Source: Pyropia yezoensis
Taxonomy: Eukaryota; Rhodophyta; Bangiophyceae; Bangiales; Bangiaceae
Assembly (NCBI GenBank): GCA_009829735.1
Contig: CM020620.1
Coordinates: 9,502,545 to 9,566,544, forward strand
DNA: 64,000 nucleotides
Reading direction: 5' to 3'
A program made the position numbers and the translations under genes. Shown here piece by piece: positions 53,258-63,013 of this stretch (positions are counted from its first letter, which is position 1; every line of letters starts with the position of its first letter). Under the pieces are notes generated by a model, which had not been told where the DNA came from, did no database searches, and saw nothing but the letters and a program-made list of their open reading frames with translations.

Positions 53258-53803
53258 ATGGCCCCCCGCCACAGCAGCAGCAGCTGCGTGGCCCCGATGG
53301 CCTTTGTCGCCGCCACCCCCCTGGGCGCCGCCCCCCGCCCCTCTGCCGCGCGCGCCGTGTCGCGCCGGCGGGTGGGGACGCCCGCCGTCGCCCCCCCACC
53401 CCCCCCCTCCCGTGCGGTGGTGATGAGCGCACCGACCCCCACCCCCTCCTCCTCCTCTGCCGAGGCGTCGTCGCCGACGTCGTCATCGTCATCGTCGTCA
53501 AAGGACGCCGCCTCGTCGTCGAGGTCGTACGAGGGGGCCCCGCCGGGCAAGATGGTGCTCAACGAGATCCGCCTCGCGGAGCAGAAGAAGGCGCTCAACG
53601 CGCTGGGTGACCGGTGGGAGGCGGAGCGCAAGGAGCTGGAGCAGCGGGAGAAGCGCATCTTTGGGTGGGTGCCGGGTGCGGAGCGGCTCAACGGCCGGCT
53701 GGCCATGTTCTTTTTCTTCACGGGGCTCCTGACCGAGTATTGGACGGGGGATACCATCCCTCAGCAGGTGGAGCTGCTGGCCCGGACGCTCGGCCTGATC
53801 TAG
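53258..53803 (+). CDS. OHP2: One-helix light-harvesting-like protein (OHP2/HLIP type)
   Basis: A 181-aa protein. The first 55 residues are a Ser/Ala/Arg/Pro-rich plastid transit peptide, followed by a Ser-rich linker (57-90). An amphipathic charged stretch follows (LNEIRLAEQKKALNALGDRW...), then the single chlorophyll-binding helix at 141-163: AERLNGRLAMFFFFTGLLTE, with the diagnostic E-x-x-N-x-R-x-A-M. A short lumenal tail follows. Family members bind chlorophyll and carotenoids as OHP1/OHP2 pairs and support photosystem assembly; they are usually light-stress induced. The long linker before the helix fits OHP2 better than OHP1. Intronless. Confidence 0.85.
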   Translation: MAPRHSSSSCVAPMAFVAATPLGAAPRPSAARAVSRRRVGTPAVAPPPPPSRAVVMSAPTPTPSSSSAEASSPTSSSSSSSKDAASSSRSYEGAPPGKMVLNEIRLAEQKKALNALGDRWEAERKELEQREKRIFGWVPGAERLNGRLAMFFFFTGLLTEYWTGDTIPQQVELLARTLGLI

Positions 53804-54638
53804 AGTGGCGGACCCTCGAGGGAGGAGGTGACGTTACGGCTAGGGGGCGTCGAGGGGATCAATGCTGGTGGGTGGGGGGGGGAGGCGGGAACGGGGGGAT
53901 ATGGGGGGGGGGTATATGCTTGGGAGCCCGTCCGATCGACGCTCCCCTGGGCGGTTGCAGCGGCGGAATGGATGGCACGTACTGTACATCGTTGTTGTGG
54001 GTGGGGGATTTTTGCCCCCACCCGCCTGCACGCGACCTTTTATTTCTTCCTGTTCTGCTATATGCACGCCCGCCCGAGGGCGCCACTGTGGCAGCTGCAT
54101 TGCCTCTCTGTTGACTCCCCCTCAACCTTCTCATTTGTACCCCTCTGAGCGCCCCCTCCCTCTCCGGTTGACTGTTCCGGGCCCTGTGGGGTTGGCTGGT
54201 ACCACGTGGACGAGAGTGGAGGCCGGGCGGGGTGGTGACCGTGAGGTTGGCTGGCAGCCCATTGGACGTGGGGGGCCCTGTGCGTGCGGCATACCGCACA
54301 GCGGGTGCGGCCGTGGCAGTGGTGAGCGTCGACACGCGTGACAGGCCCCCCGCGGCAAGCAACAAGAGGTGCAATAAGCAGAAAAACGCAAGCCCAGAGC
54401 CCCACCCCCACGCAGCAGCGGCCAGCGGCCACACGCCCACACCAACGCACACGCCGGCATCCGCCTGCCGTGGCGAGCGGCGCGTGCCGCCACACCACGG
54501 CACGCTCGTTTGCTTGCGGCAGGCCAACGTGGCGACCACGCTGCCCATGCGACGATATGCAAGGAGGTTCGCCCCCCCGCCTCCCCCCCCCCCCCTTCCC
54601 AGTTCAAGTTCCCACCCTTGCACGCGTCGCTGTCGCTC
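53804..54638. other. Gap between convergent genes, no gene recognised
   Basis: It contains a GTACTGTAC match at 53979-53987 and several frames without domains. It should hold the 3' ends of the OHP2-like gene and of the basic low-complexity protein gene. Confidence 0.5.
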
Positions 54639-56185
54639 TCACGCGTCGCTCTCCGAGGTCACCGCCTCGAGGGCGCCCTCGGAGCGCCCCCCGTCTGACG
54701 ACGCGGACGGGCTGTTGCCACCCCCCTTGACCGCCACGGCCGCCACCGCCGCCGCTGCAGCCGCCGCCGCCGCGGCCTTGGCCGCCGCCGCCGCCTTGGC
54801 AGCGGCGAGGACGCCCCCCCCGCCCCCCCCGCCCCCCCCAGCACCGCCCACCCGGCGAGGCGTGCCCATCCCGCTGCCGCCACAGACGCTCAGCCGGCGC
54901 GGCGTGCCGACCGTGCCAGGCGCCCCAGCCGCGCGCCCGTCGGGCCGCCCCCCCCCCGCCGCCGCCGCCGCCGCCGTCACTGTCGACGACGCGGGGGCGC
55001 GCTTGGACAGGCTCAGCCGCCGGGGGGTGGACGACCCGCCCTGCACCGTTGCGCCCACACCACCCGCACCCTCTGCCACCGTTGCTGCCGATGTACCCGC
55101 CACAGACGGCCGCAGGCTGCCCCGCCGGGATGGGGTGGACGGCCCGCCGCCGCCGCCGCCGCCGCCGCCCGTCGAGCCCACCCCCGCCGACCGGGAAATG
55201 GATAGCCGACGGGCGGGGGTGCGGGGCCCGCCCGGCGGCGGCGGCGGCGGCGGCGCGTCAGAGGCGCCCAGGTCGCCCAGCCGGCTTGGGCGGCCCGCCG
55301 CCGACGCCCCCGCCGGGCGGGCGGGGAGGAAGCGGCCGCCGCCCGCGGCGATGGACGACAGCGACGCCGACGCCGACGCCGACGACGACGCCGACGCCGA
55401 CGGGCGGCGGCCGGGGGTGGCCAGCCCCCCGGCACCCACCGCCGGCGGCCGCAGGCTGCCCCGCCGGCCGCTGGGCGTCGACGCGCCGCTGCCACCCCCC
55501 GCCGTCGACGGCCCACCGCCGCCGTCGCCGCCGTCGGCAGCGGCGGGCGCCGCCGACGCGCGACGAAAGGAAAAGCCGGGCGCGTGCGCGCGCGGGGAGG
55601 GCGTCACCGACGCCCGCCGGGCCGCCGCCGACTGGGCGCCCGTCAGCCGCCCCGCGGCGGCCGCCACCGCCGCGGGGGAGCCCCGGCCGGGCGAAAACAG
55701 CTGCCGCGCCGCCGCGGGGGCGGCGGCAGCCGCGTGGGGGGTGTGGGCAGAGGGGCTGGCCGCCGCCGCCGCCGCCGCCGTCGTCGTCCCCACTCTGGCG
55801 GGCGCCGGCGAACGGGCGGCCAGCGTTGCCCGCCGCCGCTCGGGGATGCCGCTGCCGCGGCGGTCGGGGATGCCCCCCCCGCCGTGGCGGTCGGGGATGC
55901 CGCTGCCGTGTCGGCCGGGGGTGCGGGTGGGGGTGGCGGCGCGTGCCGGCGACGCGGCGGCGGGCCCCTCCCGCTCGCGCCGCTCGGCCCGCGGCGCCCG
56001 GTCCACCGGCAGCATGTAGTGCGGGGTGGGGTGGCGGTCCGCCGCGGGCGGCCGCCCCGTCGGGCGGGAGGCGGAGGAGGCACGGCGGCCGCCCGCCGGG
56101 GTGGTAGAGGCAGAGGGGGTGGCGGAGGAGGAGGGGGTTGCGGGGGTGGCCGGGAGGTGGTGGGGGGGGGTGGCCGCCGTCGATG

Positions 56186-56222
<37 letters not shown>

Positions 56223-56378
56223 GCGGGTGGCCGCGCGGGCGGCGGTGCGGTAGCCGGGGAGGGGGATGGCGGTCGGCGTTCGCACCGCCGCGGGGGGGGT
56301 GGCCGCGGCAGCCGCCGCGGACGGATGGGGGGGCGGGGGGGTGGCGGCCGCGGCCGTCGGCCCGCCGTCATCGGCCAT
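54639..56378 (-). CDS. Basic low-complexity protein with SxIP and TP..RRxS motifs
   Basis: A 579-aa frame rich in Ala/Ser/Pro/Gly/Arg with no folded domain. Two features are non-random. (1) SGIPDR (159-164) and SGIPER (176-181), plus TAIP (36-39), match the SxIP motif by which disordered basic proteins bind EB1 at microtubule plus ends. (2) A recurring phospho-site-like unit of Thr-Pro then Arg-Arg-x-Ser appears as TPSGRRGSLR, TPGRRPSA, TPARRLSIS, TPSRRGSLR, TPRRLSLS and TPRRLSVC. RRxS alone occurs more often. This suggests a phosphorylation-regulated microtubule-associated protein, but it is inference from short motifs. The start ATG and single open frame across 1.7 kb favour a real gene, although composition alone can keep frames open here. 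Confidence 0.45.
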
Positions 56379-57185
56379 GGCAAGAGCAACGGGTAGGGGA
56401 CGAGGGGGGAGGGGGGGGGGGGGGAACCGGGCGCGGGAGGGCGGAGGAGGCGAGCAACGAAAGAATACGGAGGGGGGCGGGGTTGGGAACGGTGGGGGGG
56501 CAAGAGGGTAGGTGGTGGTGGCCGTTGACGATGATGGGAGGTACGGAAGAGGGTGCGGCGGTGGGCAAAGAAAATCCGGGCCGGGGGCTGAGGACTGCGG
56601 GCGCGGCGCGGGCCAAGCGGCTGTGCGTGGGTGTCGTCAACGTCACCGACGTCAGCGTCGTCGACAGAGGCGGGCGGCGGCGGCGGCGGCGGCTGCGGCG
56701 GCGGCGGCAGCCCAAGGAGGGGTAGGTACAGCGCGGTCGTTGGCGGGGAGGAGCGGGGAGCAGGCGGGCGTGGGCGGGTGGCGGGAGCGCGGACGGGGCG
56801 CCCCGCCAGCACCCGGCAGTGGTGGCCGTCAAGTACCCCTCCGACGCCCCCCCGGGGCCGTCGGTCGGCGCCGGGAGCGGCGCGCGCACCCCCCCCGACA
56901 GGGCGAGACAGCCGCAAGCAAGGGGGGACGGGGGGGGGGGGGGCGCGGGAGCGCGGGGGCGGGTCGGCCCAACCACCCCCCCTGCAGGGCCGGCGGCAAG
57001 ACAGACAGACACACCACCCCTCCGTCCCATCCTCCCACCCCTCCCCCCCCCCCCCCCCCCCACCCGCCCCACACACCCCTCCCCAACCACACCCCCGCCA
57101 AAAAAAAAAAAAAGAAAACACACCCGCCGCAACACCACCGCGGCGCCGCGGCGGGCTGGCTGGCTGGCGAGAGCGTCCACTGTAG

Positions 57186-57209
57186 GTACAGTACTGTTCT
57201 GTACAGTAC
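57186..57209. promoter_or_regulatory. Paired GTACAGTAC motif
   Basis: GTACAGTAC occurs at 57186-57194 and again at 57201-57209. The segment between creates an inverted repeat GTACTGT...ACAGTAC. Another GTACTGTAC lies at 58769-58777. It is the same 9-mer as at 35291 and elsewhere. Confidence 0.45.
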
Positions 57210-59703
57210 ACTAGGTACGGCGGCCGCGGCGGCCCCGGCCGGCCGCGCGGCCAGCCCCGTCCGAGGCAGCAGCGCGCCGCCGGCGGTGTGGGCCCCCCGG
57301 CGATAGGGATAGGGGCGGGGGGGGGAGCCAGGTGGGCGAGAAAAAAAACAGTCGCACCGGCCGGCGACACGGCCACCCAGCCACACAGCCGCGGCGGCGG
57401 TGGCAGCAAGGGGGGGGGGGGGGCGGGGGAAGGGGGGGTATGGGGGGAAGGTGGCGCGGTGGGTGGTGGGTGCCCCCCCGTCTGGCAGTGCAGTGGAGTG
57501 GGGTGGGCGGGGGGGGGGGGGGGGTGGGAAGGGCTGGGCGCGGCGGCAGGACCGCGGCCGGCGGGACCCCACCGCCCCTGCTGAACGCCCGCGTCCCACC
57601 AGGGCCAGGCAAGAAAAGACCGGGCGCGCGCGCGCCAAAACGCGCTGTCCCCCCCCACCCCCCCCCCCACCCCCCGCCCGCCAACCCCGCAGGCAGGCGC
57701 GGTGCTCACGCAGATCCCCGCACGAGGGCGGCCAGAACGGAAGAAAAAAAAAAAACGGCCGGCCCGTGTCGGGACACGCGCACGAAAAAGAAAATCAAAG
57801 AAAAAGGCGGAGGCCTCCCGCCGCGGAGTGGGTGCCGCAGCGGTGTCGTCCCCCCCCCCCCCCCCCCCCCGGCACCACCACCACCACCCGCGTATGGACC
57901 AGCCCATACATATCCCACCATCGCCGCGGAGGGGCGCACCCAGGCGGTATGTACACGTACGCCAGAGACCAGACCGAAAAAAAAAAAAACGCTCAGGGGG
58001 GGGGGGGGGGTGGGGGGGGGTGGGCAGGGTGTGTGTGTGGTGGGGGTGGTGGGGGTTGGCGCCCCCCACCGTTTCAAAAGTTTGGATTGCCGCTCGCCCC
58101 CCATCACGTGGCAGCAGCGCGTGATGCTGGGGCGGATAGGGGGCGGGGGGGGGGGGAGCGCCCAATCTGGACGGTCAGCCCTCGTGTCTGACGACGGGGT
58201 CTGGCGCGACCGGCGGACCGACGACGACGCGCCCCACACGCTCTCCCCCGCTGGGCCGCCGCGGCGTGCACGCGTATCCGTATACGCGCGCGCGGCGCCG
58301 CACCCCCTGGGTGGTCGTTGGCGGCCGTGACCCCGCCGTGGCCATTGAACGATGAACGAGCAGGCGCCCCCCTCTCCCCCCCCCCCCACCTACCTCGCGC
58401 GCCGTGACCGCCGAGCGAAGCTGGCTTGGACACCCCGCCTCTGTCGGGTATCTACGTACCGTACGTACATACGCGCCGGCGGCGCACGGCAAACGCCGGC
58501 GTTTTTCTGTATGTAGGCGTGTGGCCGCTGTGGCTGGCATTGGTGCGGTCCCGTGGCGGCTCTCACCGCACACGCCGCCCACCAGCTCGGCATACTGTAC
58601 ACACCTGGAAGGGGCCGTGACCGCGGTCGTGTGCGGCTGCTGGCCGCGCGGAAAGGGCAGTCGAAAAGAAAAAGAAAAGAAAAAAAAACAGAAAGAGAGA
58701 GCATGAGCAGCCGGGGGAGAGCCTCGGCACTTGTCGACGCCAACCACCCGCCCTCCTCGTCTCCTATGGTACTGTACTTGTACGACACGCCCCTTGCGCC
58801 GCGGCGGTGGGGGTGTCGACGGCGGTGGCTCTGCCTACAGGCGCAGCTGCGGCGACGGGACGCAGCGGCGGTGGTGCTGCTGCCGCTGCTCCCCTGCCCC
58901 CGCGTGCTGCCACACCGTCGGGCGGCCGTCGCCCTCGTGCATAGTACACCCCGCCAGTGTGGCGAGCACCGACGCGGCGTCCTCGACGGTCTGTCGCGTC
59001 CACCGCTCCCCGTGCGAGGCGACGCCCCACCGCGGGGGCGGTCCACCTCGACGGGTGTTGCCCGCGGTGCTCCCCGCCGCCCCGCCGGGCCGTCGTGGGT
59101 GGGAGTGGGGGCGGCCGGCCCCGTGTACGCCTCGGAGGAGCGTCAAGTCCCCAGGCCGCGCGGTGGGGCACCGCCGAAACGTTGGCGCGGCGGCTGTGGT
59201 CACGGCGCCCGCCGGCCGGGCCTGTCACTGCCGTCAATCTACGACGACGCAGCCCTTGGCGGCTACTGTAGAGAAATGGGGAGGGGGAGGGGGACGGGGG
59301 TGTGCGGCCGCGCCATCCGGCCCTGTCGCGCCGCTGCCGCGGGCGCGAGCACCCTTGCCACGGCTGCCGGCCTTGCCGTGGCAACACCGCCCCTGCCGCC
59401 AGGGCACACGTTTGCTGTGAAGAGGCCTCTCGGGCGCTTTCGGGCGTCGGCCATCCGCGGTAATTGGGTATCGTCCAGCTCGTGGCGCTACCGCTTGCAC
59501 TAGTGTGGGGAAGCGCAAAGACGGATCGGAACGCGCTGCCGCAAGGGAAAGACAAGAACGAACAGAAAGTGCTCCGTCCACGCACTGAACAGACACGCGA
59601 GCCACTGGCTTCTCGCACGCTCAGCCGACAAAACGTCGGCAGCGGCGGCGCAGCCCGCCCGCGCCCGCGCTGGCGGACCCCTTCCCGTCGGGGGGTGGCG
59701 GCA

Positions 59704-59740
<37 letters not shown>
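59704..59740. repeat. (CGG)12 trinucleotide array
   Basis: A pure triplet array in non-coding, GC-rich sequence. Confidence 0.85.
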
Positions 59741-60736
59741 GGTGGCGCGGCGGGGGTGAGCGCCAGCATTGCGGCGGCAGCTGCGGCGGCGGCCCCAGCA
59801 GGCTGCCACCGCCGCCGTCGCAGCTGGGAGGGCGCCTGGGGGGAGGTGGATGGTGGGAAGAGGATGGGGCACACCCACCCCCCCGCAGCTCTGGTGCTCC
59901 CCCGGTGGGGAGCGTCCCGCCGCGTGTGGCGCCCACCTCCTCACACGCCCCCTCCCAGTGCCCGCGGACCCATCGTCGCTGCCTCTACTTAGCTTGCCAT
60001 ATGTAGGTTGCGCTACCGGGTAATGCACAATACAGCGACGGGGGATGCGCTGATAGCTCAAGCTTAAGGCCCTTCGCGCGTGCCCACAACGGGGGGAGCT
60101 TTCTCAAGAGATGCCCACGGTGCTGTCATCCCAATCGCCCTGACCCCTGCCTCATCAACGAGGCTTGAGTATTCCTTGCGAAGCCAGTGCAGAACAAAAC
60201 TGGTAACACAACCGAATTACACTTGATCGATACCAATGTAAAAAGGGAGGAAGCTACAAAGTCCGGATCATGGAGCGCGTGCCCGGATTGAATGCGCTTG
60301 AACAGGGTAAAATACATGCGTTACGTGGTTTGTATATAACTGCATTGAGAGAAAGACGTTTCCACGGCCAAGTAGGGAAACTGCCATGATGGCATCCTCC
60401 ACCACTTTTCAACGAGCGGTAGATTGATGCTGTAGCATGCTTCGTGGGCAGGCCTGCCGTTTGGGACGCCTCTTGACAGCAGGAAAGTGGAAATTGACTG
60501 CAGTTCACTCCACAAAGACGGAGTCCCCAGTACGACTATTCTATTTCGGTCGGGCACGCCGAGATCATCACCGTGGTCTGTGCTCTTCCGCGGCCCCCCC
60601 ACCCACAACTGCCGAGCGTCGACAGCCTCCGGGTCCGCTCCCAGCCTCCACTGGCCGCCCGTACTCACACCCCCGTTGTTGAAACCGCAGCATCCCCCGC
60701 AGCTCCCTTCTTTTGTTGTTCTTCATTACTATCGGC

Positions 60737-62389
60737 ATGGCGTTCCTCCCTCCCCCCCCCTTGCTGGGGCCGGTGGCTACTCGACCGCGGGCCTGCGGTG
60801 GGGGCGCTAGCCCCCGCCGCGGGCCGCTGCGTGTGGCCGCAGCTCGCCCGCGGTGGGTGGCGGCGGCATCCACCCCCCCGCCTCCGGCGGCGGCGTCTTC
60901 CCCGTCTTCCCCTTCCCTTGACGCGTCACCACGTGCTCAGCGCCTCGCTCGCGACGCGGCAGTGGCGGCAGCGGCGGCTGCCGCCCCGTCACCACCGACC
61001 CCGGCAGCGGCACCCGGCACCAACGCCGCTTTTCGGGACGCCCTGTCGGCCTATGTGACTGGCAGCCCCGCGGCGCTGACTGCCCTTTTGGACGACGCGG
61101 TCGTGTGGACGTCCCCGCTCTTCAACCTGTCTGGTAAGGCGGCGGTGTTGGACCAGCTGGCCACAACCGTCGCCTTTCTGGACAACCCAGCCATCTACTT
61201 CCCTCCCGCGTCGGTTGCTGCTGACCCACAGCCGGCCGGCGTTGAGTGGACGGTGAGCGGGGTGTGGGGGGTGCCGACACGTCCGCGTGTGCTGCTGTCT
61301 GGCGGCACCCTCCTCGAGTGGACCCCCACGGGCCGTCTGGTCGGCTGGGTAGACACGTGGACCGGGGGAGGGGGGCTGCCGGTCTTGCGCCAGCTGGTGC
61401 CCAGCGCCGCAGACATCTACTGGCTGTTTGCGAGCCCCCACGCCGAGGCCTTTTCCGCGACCCGGCGGGTGGTGGGCGGTGGCAAAGGCACCGGAGGAGG
61501 GGGGCTGACTGCCCTGAAGGGTCTCAAGGGCCTGCTGCCGGGCCCAAAGCGCCGACGGCCGCCTGCTGCGTCGACGCCCGACGCGATTGCCGATGCGTTT
61601 GCGGCGGCCCTGACGGGCACCGTCGCCGTTGGCCCGGACAAAGGCGGCGACCGCACCCCCGTTGCGCCTGTCACCTACACGGTGGAGGTGCAGCCTGGGC
61701 GGCTTGAGTTGGTGGCGACCAGCCCCATCACGTCGGATGAACTCCTTCACAGCCTCTACGAGGTGCCGCTGGCTCCCGCCGTCGTGTTCACGGGGGAGGT
61801 CAGGCGGCGCGAGCAGTACGAGAGTGTTTGCGGCATGACGCTCGTAGTCGAGGCGGCATCAGATGCGGACAGGTCTGCGGTTGCCGCCGCGGCCGAGGTC
61901 GAGCAGGCTGATGCGGGGGCCCCAGGCGTCAATGGTGACATGGTCGGCGACGGTGCGGACGGGGCGGCGCCTGCGGCATGGGATGGCCGCCGCGTCGTGC
62001 GGTGGTCCATCCCTGCGCCCTCTGCCACGGCGCGGACCCCCCCCCCTCTCCCCCCCTCGTCGCGGGTGGCGTACATACATGCGCCCACTACCCTCCTGGG
62101 GATTGCGCGGTACGCGCCACCGCGGCGGGGCGGCGGAGACGGTGCGTGGCGGGCAGCAGCGGCCGCCGCCGCCGGCCTGGTCGCTGCCCTCGGTCGCGAC
62201 GGCTGGGCGCTGGCGCCGGGCGCGGCGGTGCGGGTCACCCAGTACCACGGCAAGGTGGGGTGGAACAGCCGCGGGGCGCCCGCGATTGGCACCTTTGCGA
62301 CCGTGCCGGGTGCGGGTCGGGTGGCTGAGGTGGCGGTGGAGGTGGTGGCTGGTGAAGGGCACTCTGTGCCAGAGATGTGGGAGGCATAA
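60737..62389 (+). CDS. DUF2358-SOUL heme-binding-type plastid protein (HBP5-like)
   Basis: A 550-aa protein. Residues 1-60 are a transit-like leader. An NTF2-like DUF2358 domain spans about 95-235: AFRDALSAYVTGSPAALTAL, VWTSPLFNLSGKAAV, then a beta-rich part to DTWTGGGGLP and DIYWLFASPHAEAF. After a Gly/Lys linker, the C-terminal half resembles SOUL heme-binding domains: YTVEVQPGRLELVAT, MTLVVEA, VVRWSIPAPSA, GLVAALGRDGWAL and VTQYHGKVGWNSRG. The DUF2358-SOUL order is the architecture of plant HBP5, which binds heme in the plastid and interacts with heme oxygenase. In a red alga that pathway supplies bilins for phycobiliproteins. The SOUL part is diverged and the assignment is by pattern. Intronless. 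Confidence 0.6.
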   Translation: MAFLPPPPLLGPVATRPRACGGGASPRRGPLRVAAARPRWVAAASTPPPPAAASSPSSPSLDASPRAQRLARDAAVAAAAAAAPSPPTPAAAPGTNAAFRDALSAYVTGSPAALTALLDDAVVWTSPLFNLSGKAAVLDQLATTVAFLDNPAIYFPPASVAADPQPAGVEWTVSGVWGVPTRPRVLLSGGTLLEWTPTGRLVGWVDTWTGGGGLPVLRQLVPSAADIYWLFASPHAEAFSATRRVVGGGKGTGGGGLTALKGLKGLLPGPKRRRPPAASTPDAIADAFAAALTGTVAVGPDKGGDRTPVAPVTYTVEVQPGRLELVATSPITSDELLHSLYEVPLAPAVVFTGEVRRREQYESVCGMTLVVEAASDADRSAVAAAAEVEQADAGAPGVNGDMVGDGADGAAPAAWDGRRVVRWSIPAPSATARTPPPLPPSSRVAYIHAPTTLLGIARYAPPRRGGGDGAWRAAAAAAAGLVAALGRDGWALAPGAAVRVTQYHGKVGWNSRGAPAIGTFATVPGAGRVAEVAVEVVAGEGHSVPEMWEA

Positions 62390-63013
62390 ATGTTGGGCAT
62401 GCAATAGGCGTGCACGCAGAGCACGCCCCAAACGTACAGCACAACCTCATCGCTGCGGTTGGTTCGCGATATGAGCTGATGCACATACCCGTCCAGTCAG
62501 TATGTCTTCCCCATCCCCTGTCCCCCACCCATCATGGCAGAAGTGAGCGTTCTCGTGTTTTTACTGGCCGCCTTCTTGGTGCTGGGTTCATGGAGCTCAG
62601 CCCTGTGTGCAAACAGTCTGTTGTACCATAGCTCACACCCAGCAGCAGCGTTGATATCATATCTATTCTTTGTGTCTTGCAGCAACTGCCCTTGCCGGTT
62701 TTTCGGTGTCACGGTGGAGTGGGTAGAACCTCTGCTGCAGAGGTGAGCGAGTGACGTTGCGTTTCGCGACATAGGTCATATCACAGATAAAGAGAAGTGT
62801 GCGCGATCTGGTCGGTACTCTTGTTATTCGTTGCCGCTCACCGACCGGGCTCCCCTCGGTCGCCTTTGCGTGCACATACCCTTGTGTCTGTGCGTATTGC
62901 AGGTGATACCAAAGTTTATTAGATGTGAAACGAATGGGCCCCTCTGGGACAAGCACCGGCGGCCGACGGGATGGTAGAGCGCCGGCTCGGTACCGGTGAC
63001 AGGGCAGTGACAC
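62390..63013. other. Gap between convergent genes; possible small secreted ORF
   Basis: A 70-codon plus frame (62534-62746) begins with a strong signal-peptide-like stretch (MAEVSVLVFLLAAFLVLGSW). It overlaps GT...AG signals, so it could be part of a spliced small gene. I could not confirm this. The rest shows nothing recognisable. Confidence 0.3.

Larger units (their letters stand above)
56379..60736. other. 4.4-kb gene-poor region
   Basis: It is rich in G and C homopolymers and contains several poly-A runs (near 57101, 57746, 57978). Long frames on both strands are Pro/Arg/Gly-rich shadows. 60000-60700 is AT-richer with a 115-codon minus frame (60321-60668) that I do not recognise. The last 140 bases before 60737 are probably the leader of the next gene. 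Confidence 0.5.

Noticed and set aside
55643-58165. 840-codon minus-strand frame
   Set aside because: It is Pro/Arg-rich throughout and overlaps the SxIP protein in another frame. It is explained by composition and homopolymers.
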